The position numbers and the translations under genes were made by a program. Below the pieces are notes generated by a model. That model was not told the DNA's origin and ran no database searches. It saw only the letters and a list, made by a program, of their open reading frames with translations. From contig NC_084768.1 of the NCBI RefSeq assembly GCF_028858725.1, forward strand, positions 1,781,853 to 1,845,852: a stretch of DNA of 64,000 bases, written 5' to 3'. Source of the stretch: Colius striatus. Lineage: Eukaryota; Chordata; Aves; Coliiformes; Coliidae. Position 1 is the first letter of the stretch, and each line of letters opens with the position of its first letter. Below are positions 10,786-22,228 of this stretch, piece after piece.

Positions 10786-12131
10786 TGTCATGGTTTGACA
10801 TGACAGCCTTTTCTGGTATGAGGGAAGGGGCTGCAAAGATGGCTCCTGCAAGAAGTTGCTCACAACTCTCCCCAGCTCAGAAAAGGCTCACTTCTGGGGC
10901 TGAGCCAATTAGACGCCTCCACGATCACTTTTTAAGAAGAAGCCGGAAGGGGAGGTGTCTTCCTCCATCTTCTTTCCTTCTTCTGCCCCTTCTTCTCTTC
11001 TTCTGGCTGGTGGTGGTGCAAGGAGTAGGAACGGTGAGAGAAACAACCATGCGGACTCCAAGGTCAGTGATGAAAGAGAGGAGGAGGTGTGCTGGAGCAG
11101 AGACTCCCCTGCATTCTATGGAGAGAACTGGTGAAGCTGAGATTTATTTTCATTCCTTTAAAGACCCCGCATCAGTGGTACAGACTCATTTTGATAATGA
11201 GCCCGCATCAGGGGCAGAGACTCATTTTGCTAAAGCTGACCCCGGACCAGGGTCAGCGATTCACTTCATTAAAGGCCCTGAGCCAGGGACAGTGATTTTG
11301 GCCGGAGGAGGCCTTGTCCCGAAGGAGGGGCCCTTTATCACTATGGCCGGAGGAGGCCTTGTCCCGAGGAAGGGACCCAATATCCACAGCTGCAACTGTG
11401 GGGAGGAACCCACGACAAAGCAGCTCATTAAACTTAGGCCCAGAAGAGGCCTTGTCCCGAGAGAGGGACCTTGCAACTGCAGAAACTGCAACCGCGGTGA
11501 AGAATCCACGTCAGAGATATTCACCAAGGACTGTGTCCCGTGTGAGGGAACCTGTATCGGCAGAAGCCGCAGCTGCTGGGAACAACCCACACCAGAGAAG
11601 TTTGTTAAGGACTGTGTTCCGGGGGAGGAACCCCGTGTTGGAGCAGGGGAAGAATGCCAGGAGTCATCCTCATCTGAGAAGACAGAAGCGGCAAAGCCCA
11701 TCTGTGAGAGACTGACCACATCCCCCACTCCCTGCCCCCCTGAGCTGTTGTGGGGGGAGGAGGTAGAGATATCGGGAGCAGTGAGCTGGGCCCGGGAAGA
11801 AAGGAGGGATGGGGGAGGGAGATCTTAAAGTGCTGGTTGTAATTTTCTCATCATCCTACTCCCTTTTTGCTTTTATTCTGTTCTGTTTCTTTTCTTGTAG
11901 AATAAACTTTCCTACTTTCCTCTCTAAGTCGAGTACTAGAGTCTGTTTTGCCCAGAACCATAATTGGCAGTGAGCCCTCCCTGCCCTTGTCTCAATCCAC
12001 AACAATCTTGCTTATCTTTTTACTCCCATTTCACTGGGTCCTCCGCCATCTTAACGAGGGTGGGGGTGAATGGGGGCATCGAGCGAGAAACTGTCGTGGT
12101 GCTGTTGTGCTAGCTGGGCCAAACCACGACA
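10786..12131 (+). mobile_element. Complete solo LTR, ERVL type, 1346 bp
   Basis: It begins TGTCATGGTTTG and ends CAAACCACGACA, an imperfect inverted repeat with TG...CA ends. The 5-bp sequence AACTC flanks it at 10781-10785 and 12132-12136 as a target-site duplication. An AATAAA signal is present near 11902. No second LTR, primer site or pol is present, so it is a solo LTR. It carries an internal degenerate tandem repeat (units containing GGCCTTGTCCCGA and GGGACC) that leaves a 342-codon open frame at 10800-11828; I do not regard this as a gene. A partial copy of the same LTR family lies at 45476-46026. Confidence 0.9.
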
Positions 12132-12728
12132 AACTCTCAGCAAGTTCCCTGCTGGCACCAAACTGGAAGCACTGGCTGATTCCCCAGAGGCTGTGCTGCC
12201 ATTCAGCGGGATCTCGACCGGCTGGAGAGTTGGGCAGAGAGGAACCTCCTGAGGTTCAACAAGGAGAAGTGCAGAGTCTTGCAGCTGGGAGGGAACAACC
12301 CCCTGCACCAGGACAGGCTGGGGGTTGAACTGCTGAAGAGCAGCTCCAGGAGAAGTACCTGGGAGTGCTGGTTGGTAATAAATTGACCATGAGCCAGCAA
12401 CGTGCCCTCGTGGGCAAGAATCCAATGGCATCCTGGGGGCATCAGGAAGAGTGTGGGCAGCAGGTCGAGGGAGGTTCTTCTCCTCCTCTGCTCTGCCCTG
12501 GTGAGGCCTCATCTGAAATCCTGTGTCCAGTTCTGGGCTCCCCACCTGGAGGGACAGAGAACTGCCAGAGAGACGCCAGTGCAGGGCCACCAAGATGCTC
12601 AGGGGACTGGAGCATCTTTGTTCTGAGGAAAGGCTGCGGGACCTGGGGCTGTTTAGTCTGGAAAAGAGGAGACTGAGGGGGGATCTCACTAACACTTTCG
12701 AGTATTTAAAGAGTGGGTGTCAAGAGGA

Positions 12729-12770
12729 CGGGGGGGGACGGGGAGGATGGGGGGGACGGGGGGGGGGGGG
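12729..12770 (+). repeat. G-run tract with quadruplex potential
   Basis: Runs of 4 to 14 G separated by GAC, GAGGAT and AC lie within the CR1. This is enough for intramolecular G-quadruplexes on the plus strand. The longest run may also be miscounted in assembly. Confidence 0.8.
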
Positions 12771-13710
12771 AACGACACTCTTTTCTGGAGTGTTCAGCAT
12801 CAGGACAAGGGGTAATGGACAAATGACAGAATACAAAAAGTTCCACTTAAAAAGAAGTAAAAACCTCATTACCATAAGGATGAGGGAGCTGTGGCCCAGG
12901 CTGCCCAGGGAGGGTGTGGAATTCCCTTCTCAGGAGGTTTCCTAACCCGCCTGGATGTGTATCTATGCTCCTGAGTGAGGACCAGATGCTTTAGCAGGAG
13001 GGTTGCACTGGACGATCTCTAGCAGTCCCTTCCAAACTCCCCCATTCTGGGATTCTGTGAAGCTCCTCGGTGACAGTTCACAGAGCTGCCTCCTGCCCAC
13101 AGCCCCAGGGGTGCAACTGCAGAGACACCAGGATTGTCCCCAGTGACACAGGACCCCAGTGGCAGCCCAAAGGCAAGGGCAGAACAGAAGAGTATGGAAG
13201 GAGGGGAGAGCAGCCCTGGGAAGGCCTCGTTCTGCCGCTGCCCTTGGCTGTGTCTCCAGGGAAGCAGCAGCCACAACCGCAAATGGCAGCGGCAGAGACA
13301 GAGCGGGCAGCGAGGCAGCCAGGGGCAGCCCCAAGGCTGAGCGGGGCTGCTGCTGCGTGGGGCAGCCGGGCACTGGCTGCAGAGCCCTCCTGCACGCTGG
13401 GGCTGCTGCTCGCTGCAGAGCCGAGGGGAAGGGACAGCAGCCGGCACACGCCACGCGCTGCTGCGTGTGTGAGTGAGTGCATCTCTACAGACAGCCTGGA
13501 TCTGCACGGACGTGACATCCAGCCAGAAGAAGGGAGGAGGGCAAAAATAGCAATGTTCCAGGCATAAAAGAAAACTAAAGTAAAAATGATAGCACCACAG
13601 CATCCTACAAGCTGGAAAAGACCTTTAAGTAGGTGTTTGAACATAACAAAAAATCATTACACAGATGAAGAAAAGTTGTTCCTGGCTTCTCCTGAGATGC
13701 AGCGGGAGCC

Positions 13711-14658
13711 TTAGTGGGATCGTGGGAACCTTATTAATCTGAGGTGTTCACACACTTTCTGCAAGACATTCTTGATCTCCTGGTTCCTCGGGCAACGGAT
13801 GAGGGGGTTCACTGCTGGAGGCACCACCGAATACAGAACTGCCACCAGCAGGTCCAGGGATGGACAGGAGATGGTTGGAGTCTTCAGGTAGGCAGACATG
13901 CCTGTGCCGAGAAACAGGGATACCACAGCCAGGTGAGGGATGCCTGTGGAAAAGGCTTTGTGCCGTCCCTGCTCAGAGGGGATCCTCAGCACAGCCCTGA
14001 AGATCTGCACATACGGCACCACAATGAACATAAAACACACAAGTACTAAACAGACACTAAGCACAAGAAGCCCAGCCTCCCTGAGGTAGGTGTGTGAGCA
14101 GGAGAGCTTGAGGATCTGTGGGATTTCACAGAAGAACTGTCCCACAGCATTGCCCCGGCAGAGGGGCAGCGAAAATGTATTGGCTGTGTGCAGGAGAGAA
14201 TAGAGAAACCCAGAGCCCCAGGCAGCTGCTGCCATGTGGGCACAAACTCTGCTGCCCAGGAGGGTCCCGTAGCGCAGGGGTTTGCAGATGGCAACGTAGC
14301 AGTCGTAGGACATGATGGTGAGAAGAGCACATTCTGTACCAAGGAAGAAGATAACAAGAAAGAGCTGTACAGCACAGCCCAAGTAGGAAATGTTCCTGTG
14401 TCCCCAGAGGGAATTGGCCATGACTTTGGGGACAGTGGTGGAGATAGAACCAAGGTCAAGGAGGGCGAGGTTGAGGAGGAAGAAGTACATGGGGGTGTGG
14501 AGGCGGTGGTCACAGGCTACGGCGCTGATGCCGAGGCCGTTGGCCAGGAGGGCAGCCAGGGAGATGCCCAGGAAGAGCCCAAAGTGCAGGAGCTGCAGCT
14601 CCCACCTGTCTGCAAAGGGCAGGAGCAGGAACTGGCTGCTGCAGCTGCTGTTGGACAT
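13711..14658 (-). CDS. Olfactory receptor, family 14-like, with altered motifs
   Basis: A single-exon, seven-helix odorant receptor of 315 residues. The start chosen is the ATG at 14658 (MSNSSCSSQ), because it gives the usual short N-terminus with an NSS glycosylation site; the frame is open for 127 more codons upstream, which is unusually long for this family. Family features are PMYFFLLNLALLDLG (residues 57-70), a TM3-end motif at 117-126, CKPLRY, KAFSTGIPHL and NPLI near 284. Two signature positions differ: the TM3 triad reads DCY (119-121) where DRY is expected, and the TM7 motif ends NPLIR in place of NPLIY, followed by CPRN. Both Arg and Tyr are important for G-protein coupling, so the receptor may be impaired or recently released from constraint. 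It belongs to the expanded avian OR14 type by overall pattern. A neighbouring receptor is not seen. Confidence 0.85.
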   Translation of the reverse strand: MSNSSCSSQFLLLPFADRWELQLLHFGLFLGISLAALLANGLGISAVACDHRLHTPMYFFLLNLALLDLGSISTTVPKVMANSLWGHRNISYLGCAVQLFLVIFFLGTECALLTIMSYDCYVAICKPLRYGTLLGSRVCAHMAAAAWGSGFLYSLLHTANTFSLPLCRGNAVGQFFCEIPQILKLSCSHTYLREAGLLVLSVCLVLVCFMFIVVPYVQIFRAVLRIPSEQGRHKAFSTGIPHLAVVSLFLGTGMSAYLKTPTISCPSLDLLVAVLYSVVPPAVNPLIRCPRNQEIKNVLQKVCEHLRLIRFPRSH

Positions 14659-14699
14659 CTGCTGCCTCTGAGCATCAGACAGTGCTGATAAAGGAAAAG

Positions 14700-16980
14700 A
14701 CAGTGACAGCCTGGGGAGACTTCTCTGTGCAAAGTCAGAGCCATTTCCCAGATCCCATCTCCCTGCTACACACAGACACCCTTTCCTTTTTGTAGGAGCC
14801 CTTCCATCAGCTCTGTGGCTGCAGCCCTGGCTGCTGTGGCTGTATGTGCCATGAAGAGCCAGGATCTGCCCGGGGGCTCTTGAGAAGTCGGCCCTGCTCT
14901 GCAGCAGTGGGTAGGGGCAGGGACTGGTCCTGCTCTGCCACTTTGTGCCATGGAACCACAGCAAACACAGAAGGTAAAGGTGACAGAAGAGTTGCGGGGG
15001 GTTTTTCCCATATCTTCTCCCCTTAACCAAATGGAGCATTCTTGGATGTCAGAAACACTCAGCATTTCTGCTGCCCTCGGGGAGAACAGAGCAAGGGCTG
15101 TGAGACAGCCCCAGCCCCTGCTGAGAGCATTGAGATAAGAGAGAGACAAGAGCTCTCTTACCTTGGAGGACAGCTCACAGCTTGGAAGGACACCTGGAGG
15201 CAATGGCCAGGTCTCTAACAATAGGTTCTGATTAAGGGAAACCCCAATGGTTCTCCAGCCCCACAGGCTTCAGTGCCCACAGCCCCACCGATTAGACCAA
15301 AGCTGGGACACTTGTTCCCATGGACACAGTTGCACAGGAGGAGACACAAGCTCCGTGGGTGACTCTGGGAGCTGGGGGTGGAAGACGAACCTCCCAGTCC
15401 CAGAGAGCCTGACAGCAAGAGCAGGGCAACAATCACACAGACAGGGGAGAGACAAGAGTGGATGGAGCTTCCTGATTTCTCTCTCCCACCGTGTTTCTGG
15501 GTTTAGTTTCCTCTCATTCCTTGACCATCTCTCTGCTCCCTGGAGCTGTTCCTCCAGTCATGTGTTTCCCTGTCCCACATCTTTCCCTGCCAACACTCCC
15601 AGAGCCCATCCTCCCCTCTGTGCACTCACCTGGGCCCTAGAGAAAGCTGCCTGTTGGCAGGGTACTGCCTGGGCACAAGCTCCTGTGTGCAGCGGGAAAG
15701 GGCAGCTCAGAGGAACCCAGATGGGTCCAGCACAGGTGATGCTGCTGCTGTCCATAGGCAGAGCAGAGGCTGAAGGCTCTCCAGGAGGTTCCTGGCAGGC
15801 ATAAAGATCACTGCATGTTACAAGTCAGAAGTCTCAGTGTCTTCTTCAGTCTCTGAGAGCTAATTTTCCATGTGCCATTGAAAATTCCTCAGGAGTAGAA
15901 AACAGAAAGCACAGACTCAGGAGAGCTATGTTTCTTTATAGATGTCCCTGCCTTGAGCTTCCCCTTGAGAAGTGCCCTCAGCCATGTCCTGGGGGTGATT
16001 TGGAGCTGGGAGCAGCCCTGCACTGCACAGCACTCTCTTGACAGCAGGACAGTTCCCTGCCAGGAGATGATTTTAAACTCTCTCCCCCTTCCCTCCCCTT
16101 CCTTCTGTCCCATCTGAGCCCCCTCCAAGCGTTCCTGGGGCTCCAACTTTGAAACAGGCTGACACCATCCCTGATGTTCCCTTCCTCAGCTGCTGAGAGA
16201 CTCTTCTTTCCAGCAGCAGCGTATCTCCCCTCAGAGACAGGTTAAAGGCCAACATTTCCTTGTCTCATCGTTAGACAGGACAAGCGGGGCTGAAAGAGCC
16301 AAAGCAACCAAGGCCTTTGTTCCTTTTGGCTATGGCAGGTTCTCTGGCTCCTGAGGCCAATCAGGAGAAACTTGATTTGGGTTTGGTTTCGTCTCCACTC
16401 CTGCTTGGGGACGCTGGGAGAATTTACACCTTTTTGGGGCATTTGGCATTGGTCACCCTCACACCCCTCTGGCCCCAGGAACGACCCTGAGCCGTGCATG
16501 AGGGACAGGACCTGCCCTCCCAGGGCCTGGGGGTCAGGCCTTGGCCTTTCTGCTTTAGCAAACCAACCCGGGCTTTTCTCAGCATCAGAGCCACCTGCAC
16601 AGGGCCTTGGCTCCCTGCAGTTCCTTGTCCTAACGAGTCCCTGGGGAGGCTTTGTCAGTAACAGCCCTCAGAGGGACCCATTCATGCTTCAAGGTACTTG
16701 AGTGAGTTTTGCTCATTGCTGGGATTTCTTGAGCACCTTCTTCAAGTCTCCTTGATCCTCAGAGACTCAAGGACTCAGCCCCACATATGCTGTGGTGCTC
16801 ATTAAAGTACTGAAAGCACTAATTGGCTACTTCTCTTTGCATCATTGTCTTGAAGCCTTCAAAACTCCTGCAGGTAAGTGAAGCCATTTCACTGGGCAGT
16901 TCAGTAGGAAGATCTCTAAGTGCACTTCATAAGAATGGGCATTTTTTTATATGAAGGGTTTTATTTTATTCCTTTCTTTC
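14700..16980. other. No gene recognised upstream of the olfactory receptor
   Basis: Sequence of mixed composition, 5' to the receptor on its strand. A long leader with an upstream non-coding exon would be usual for such receptors, but I cannot place one. No repeat family was identified with confidence. Confidence 0.35.
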
Positions 16981-16984
16981 AGTA

Positions 16985-17865
16985 AGATCATGACCTGCTC
17001 AGGGAGTTGGGCAGAGAGCAACCTCCTAAGGTTCAACACAGGCAAGAAGAGTCCTGCAGCTGGGAAGGAAGAACCCCTGCACCAGGCCAGGCTGGGAGCG
17101 ACCTGCTGGAGACAGACCTGGGAGTGCTGGGTGATGATAAACCACGAGCCAGCAACGTGCCCTCGTGGGCAAGAAGCCAATGGCATCCTGGGGGCATCAA
17201 GAGTGTGGTTAGCAGATTCCATTCCTGGAAAAGAGAAGATGGTTGTGAGGGAGACTCAACACAGATTCACCAAGGGGAAATCCTGCTTAACCTACCTGAG
17301 AGCCTTCTATGATGGCATGACTGGCTGGCAAGATGAGGGGAGAGCACTTGAATGTCATCTCCCTTGACTTCAGCGAGGCTTTTGACACATAACCACAGAA
17401 TTACAGGATCTTAAAGGTTGGAAGAGACCTCAAAAGCTCATCCAGTGCATCCCCCCTGCCAGAGCAGGACCCCCTAGAGTAGGTCACACTGGAACTCGTC
17501 CAGCAGCGTTTGAATGTCTCCAGAGAAGGAGACTCCACAGCCCCTCTGGGCAGCCCCTTCCAGGGCTCCCTCACCTCAACAGGGAAGAAATGCCTCCTTT
17601 TGTTTCTTTGGAATCTTTTTTTTAAGCTTGTCTCCTTTGTGCCTTGTCCTATCACCAGCCACCCCTGAGCACAGCCTGGCTCCAGCCTCCTGACACCCAC
17701 CCTTTATGGATTTGTAAACATGCATGAGGTCACCTCTCAGTCTCCTCTAAGCTGCAGAGCCCCAGCTCCCTCAGCCTTTCATCACAAGGGAGATGCTCCA
17801 CTCCATCATCTCTGTGGCCCTGTGCTGAGCTCTCTCCAGCAGCTCCCTGCCGCCCTTTGAAAGTA
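16985..17865. mobile_element. Three joined CR1 fragments
   Basis: 16985-17220 (plus) matches the CR1 region seen at 12220-12450. 17221-17390 (plus) is a more 5' CR1 reverse transcriptase piece (ACACAGATTCACCAAGGGGA, GACTTCAGCGAGGCTTTTGA). 17391-17865 (minus) starts at a CR1 3' end (CAGAATTACAGGATC-like) and runs inward. Their disorder shows repeated insertion or rearrangement. Bases 17656-17850 recur at 21424-21620. Confidence 0.85.
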
Positions 17866-17869
17866 GTGA

Positions 17870-20680
17870 TCATCACATTCCAATACTTTCACTCTTGTAT
17901 TTCTGTTGTCTTCAGAACAAAACCATGATTGTCATATGGTGGTGGATCACCTTTGAACTGATCATTGTCTCTTGACAATGCTGTCAAGATTCTATTACTT
18001 CATGTGTTCTGTGTATTATTTCTCTTTTGATGCAACAATATGCCAAATAGATTGCCAGAAACATTATAATCAATAGCAGAAGTGTTTAAATCAGTGACTT
18101 TATCCAAGATTTTAGGTCCAGGCCCAGTCTCTCAAAAACGTTATCTATCCAGGGTGTGTTCATGTCTTATCTGATTTCCTGGTATTGGCATTACCTGTTC
18201 CGAGCCTATTTCTGTTTGGACTGGAGTCTGGGCCTGAATATTCAATACGAATCCATTTGACCATCCAATTTTGATCCGTGTTTCCACCACCATAGACTGA
18301 AAAACCAACAAAACCAAAAACTTCGTTATGTTTCAGAGTTAACTTCAATATCTCAAGATCTCCTACAACTCTCCCACTTCCATGGGCCTGATGGTGTCTT
18401 CTTCACTCGAGTGTAGTGGATCCAGGCATCTGATTCGGCATTATTGATTGCAGTGAAGGTGGTCAGCAACACCTGGGATGGTCCCTTCCACCTTTCTTGC
18501 AGAGGTTCTTCGTTCCAGGTCTTTATGTAGACAATCTCCAGGCAGGATGTTGTGTACTGGATTTTTCCAAAGTCAGAGGTCAGTTCCACACTACTGCACT
18601 TCAGAGCCTGTTCAGGATTTTTCCAAGAGGAAGTAAATAGTTACACACATCTTGTTTTCCCATCACATGCATGTTTGGATTTGGTTCAGGAACCTCATAG
18701 GGTTTTCCATACATACTTACTGACATTCCACTCCAAGGTTTCGCTCTTTTTTTTTTTGCAGCAATGCCAGTGGAAGTGCCTGAGGCCATTTCAATTTAGC
18801 CTCCTGACAAATTTTTCTAATTTGTCTTTTTAGGGTCTGATTCATTCTTTCCACTTTTCCACTTGATTGCTGTCTCCAAGGGGCATGTAAATCCCAGGAA
18901 ATTCCTAGGACTTTGCTTATCTCTTGTACCACATTGGCCACGAAATGTGGTCCTCTGCCTGAAGATATTCCAAATGGAACTCCAGACCTTGGAATAATTT
19001 CTTGCGGGAGCCATTTAACTGTTTCCTTAGCTTGATTGGTGAAATAGGGAAAGGCTTCTGACCATCCTGAAAAGGTGTCAACCCCAACCAACACATATTT
19101 ATATCCATTGCATTTAGGTAATTCTATAAAACCAATTTGCCAATAATCTCCTGGTCCCACTCCAGTTTTTATTTTGCCCATCTTTACCCTTTTTTTTTGT
19201 ACTATTGGATTGTTCTTTAAACAAATTTCACATTTTGCCGTTACTCATTTGTCCATTTCCAACATTTGTATTGATATTACACTTCAGAAGCTGAGTCATA
19301 GCTTCTGCATCCCAATGACACTCCCTATGCTTTGTTTGCAAAATCTCTCTCATGACTAAGGGAGGCAATACTACCTGACCTGTACTTGTCGTCCACCACC
19401 CTTCTGAATTTTTCTCTGCATTTAGTAACTCAGCCAATTTCTCACCCTCCCCTGGGTATTTTAGTGGCTCCTTAAGAAGCTCTACTGTTCTGGTGGGGAT
19501 GATTGCCATTTGTGAGACTGTGTGTTGTGCTGTTTTACTATCTTTGAGTTCCCTGTCTGATGTGCTTTACAGTGGATGATTGCCAGTTCCGGTTCCTGCA
19601 CTGCCATTAGCAGTTGCAAGATTCAGGTCCTCTCTGCTGGAATATGTATGTTCAATGGTTGCAACGCAGTTGTGTTCCAGTTGTTGCTCTTCCTGTGAAG
19701 TGCTCAGAAACACTGCAGGATTCAGAAGGTGAGTTGTTTTCAACACTACATCATCCTGCTCAGGGAGAATTACCTGGTATTTCATCATTCAGCTCAGGGA
19801 TAACCAATGTCCCCCCTTTTTCTCCAAGACTGTGGTTACCATATGTGGGACACAGACTGTAACAGTCCTTTCCAAGGTCATCTTTCTTGCTTCTTGGATC
19901 AGTGTGACAGTTGCAGCTACTGCTCACAGGCAAGAAGGCCAACCCTTGCTCACCAAGCTCAGTTGTTTGGAAAAATATCCCACCGGTCTCTTCCAGCTTC
20001 CTAGTTTCTGTGTCAGAACTCCTAGAGACAAATGCTGGTTTTCACGAACAAATAACTGAAAGTCTTTGGTTCAATCTGGCAAGCCTAAGGCTGGGGCTGT
20101 CATCAGAGCTATTTCAAGCTTCTGGAAAGCTTCCTGCTGTTCTTTGCCCCATGTAAAAGGGGCAGATTTTTGGGCTTCATATAATAGTTTGGCTATAAGA
20201 CCATAATCCATGATCCAGAGCCTGCACCATCCCGTCATTCCCAAAAATGCCCGCAACTCATGCACAGTGTGTGGTTCCAGAATAGCACAAATCGCTTCCT
20301 TTCCATTTGTCCCCAGCCTCCGTTCTCCTTTTGAAATGTTGAGGCCCAAATATACCACTGTTTGGCTGCTATTTGAGCTTTTTCTTTTGATACCTTGTAC
20401 CTGTTTATCCCAAACAGTTTAAAAGTTCAGTGGTTACCTGTATGCAGGCTGACCTTCCCGTTGTGGCAATCAGGATATCATCCACATATTGGAGAAGCAG
20501 ATGCTCTGGTCTTGGTGTCACTGTCTTTTCATTAGACCAGAGTTCCAGTTCTTTTGCCAGTTGTCTTCCAAAGATAGTCAGACTGTTCTTGAATCCTTGG
20601 GGTAGCTGTGTCCATGTTAACTGCACCTTGCGTCCCGTTTGGGGGCTTTCCCACTCAAAAGCAAATAGTTTAGACCCCAA
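17870..20680 (-). mobile_element. Decayed gammaretrovirus-like ERV, pol and env scraps
   Basis: Read on the minus strand. RT is at 20680-20405 (LPQGFKNSLTIF, LLQYVDDILIATTG), the RT thumb at 20358-20071 (LGLNISKG, LRAFLGMTGWCRLW), connection and RNase H remains at 19940-19560, the integrase zinc and core region at 19510-18740 (VGVDTFSGWSEAFP, HAPWRQQSSGKVERMN), and the integrase C-terminus at 18589-18353 (WKGPSQVLLTTFTA). Immediately after lies a possible env start (18348), but by 18150 the sequence is already at the membrane-spanning end, so most of env is deleted. Stops and frame changes are frequent. No LTR is found at either end; the 5' side breaks off inside RT where it meets the satellite array. 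Confidence 0.85.
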
Positions 20681-21395
20681 AACTGGTGGTTCAGATCCTG
20701 AAATGTAGATTTAGACCCTAAAACTGGGTGTTTAGATCCCAAAAACAAGGATTTAGACCAAAAACCAGGGGTTTAGTCCTTAAAAACGACAATCTAGACC
20801 CTAAAACTGCGAGTTTAGACACCAAAAAAAGGGAATTTAGACCCTAAAACTGAGTGTTTAGACCCCAAAAACATAGATTTAGATAGAAAACTGGGTGATA
20901 TAGATCTAAAACAGGGGGTTTAGACCCTATAAACTACAATTTAGGCCTAAAAAATGAGGATTTAGACACTAAAACCGAGGGTGTAGACGCAAAAATGAGG
21001 ATTTATACCTTAAAACACGGGGTTTAGATGAAGAACAAGGATTTAGAACATAAAATTCGTTGTTTAGACCAAAGTAACAAGGATTTAGACCCTAAAACAA
21101 GGGGTTTAGTCCTAAAAATGAGGATCCACACCCTAAAACTCGGAGTTAAGACACCAAAAAAAGGGGATTTAGACCCTAAAACCGAGGTTTTAGACCCCCA
21201 AAACATAAATTTAGACCTAAAACTAGGTGGTATGGATGTAAAATGAGGATCTAGACCCTAAAACTGAGGATTTAGACCCAAAAATGGGGATTTAGACCCT
21301 AAAACAGGGGATTTAGTCCTAAAAGCAAGGATCTAGACCCTAAAACTGGGAGTTTAGACACAAAAGAAAGAGGATTTAGACCCTAAAACTGAGGG
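20669..21395 (-). repeat. 21-bp satellite array, copy 1
   Basis: About 34 tandem units of 20-21 bp. On the plus strand units read like TTTAGACCCTAAAACTGGGTG: a run of T, 6-7 mixed bases, a run of 3-5 A, then 6-7 mixed bases. Alternate units differ (CCCTAAAAC against CCCAAAAAC), suggesting a 42-bp higher period. Its reverse complement contains TTTTAGGGTCTAAA. A second array in opposite orientation lies at 31236-31936. The left edge fuses into the RT frame of the adjacent ERV. Confidence 0.95.
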
Positions 21396-21420
21396 ATCTC
21401 ATTGGGCAGAGAGGAACCTC

Positions 21421-21811
21421 ATGAGCCATCCCTGAGCACAGCCTGGCTCCAGCCTCCTGACACCCACCCTTTATGGATTTGTAAACATGCATGAGGTCAC
21501 CTCTCAGTCTCCTCTAAGCTGAAGAGCCCCAACTCCCTCAGCCTTTCATCACAAGGGAGATGCTCCACTCCATCATCTCTGTGGCCCTGTGCTGAACTCT
21601 CTCCAGCAGCTCCCTGTCCTTCTGCAACTGAGGGGCCCAGAACTGGGCACAATATTCCAGTGAGTCTCCTTCCTTGGAGGTCTTCAACACGAATCTGGAC
21701 ATGTTCCCATGAGACCTGATCTAGGTGACCCTGCTTCTGCAGGGGGGTTGGACTGGATGAGCTCTAAAGGTCCCTTCCAACCCCTACTGTTCTATGATTC
21801 TGTGATTCTAT
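21421..21811. mobile_element. CR1 fragments, minus then plus
   Basis: 21421-21665 (minus) repeats 17656-17850 with about four differences in 190 bp. 21666-21811 (plus) is a CR1 3' end (GGGGGGTTGGACTGGATGAG, ending TGATTCTGTGATTCTATG), directly joined to the LTR that follows. Confidence 0.9.
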
Positions 21812-22228
21812 GTGCAGAGCACTGGGCAATGGGCCATGGCAACAGTGGGATAAAAATGTAGCAGAAGCCACTTGCTGAAGCCAAGGGGAGACAAGCCCAC
21901 CCTGTAGTGCAACAAGTCTCAACTTTATTTGCAAAGATACAACTCTTTTATAGATACAATAATCAGGCTCATACATATTGCAAAAGCTAAGCTCATCATT
22001 GGTTCCCAGTTAGGTGCAAACCTCGCCCTTGTTTCAACATACTCCAGATACGTGTGGCTGCTTAACCCAAACTAAGCTCCTGCTTTCTCATCCTGTTATC
22101 ATACAGCTCTCTTGCTCTCACGGCCTTGAGCAGGAGTCCACTATCTTCTCGCTTCATGCTGACTGCCTAACCAGCTGTATTCTATCATGTCCTCTTTTCT
22201 CTAGCCAAGTCTCCAAAAACTCCCCACA
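21812..22228 (-). mobile_element. 3' LTR of ERV-A (417 bp)
   Basis: On the minus strand it starts TGTGGGGAGTTTTTGG just after a GGGGGAGA polypurine tract (22229 onward) and ends in ...CTGCACA at 21812. AATAAA lies near 21925 and a TATAAAAG-like box near 21950. The last 65 bp (U5 end) recur at 36945-37010, also beside a CR1 3' end. Confidence 0.75.

Larger units (their letters stand above)
10300..13065 (+). mobile_element. CR1 LINE, split by an LTR insertion
   Basis: CR1 is the main non-LTR retrotransposon of birds. The left part (10300-10785) encodes reverse transcriptase residues such as SIPGKVMEQLIL, SQHGFTRGNL and [18 protein letters not shown], interrupted by frame changes. The right part (12132 to about 13065) resumes at the exact next base after the LTR and runs through the CR1 3' region (GGACCTGGGGCTGTTTAGTC, CCCAGGCTGCCCAGGGAGG) to an end resembling GGGATTCTGTGA. 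Frameshifts make it inactive. Confidence 0.9.

Noticed and set aside
13744-14688. Plus-strand frames opposite the olfactory receptor
   Set aside because: Antisense shadows of the receptor.
20669-21395. Regular short repeats that might suggest a CRISPR array
   Set aside because: Units are 20-21 bp, contiguous, without unique spacers, and the host is a bird; it is a satellite.
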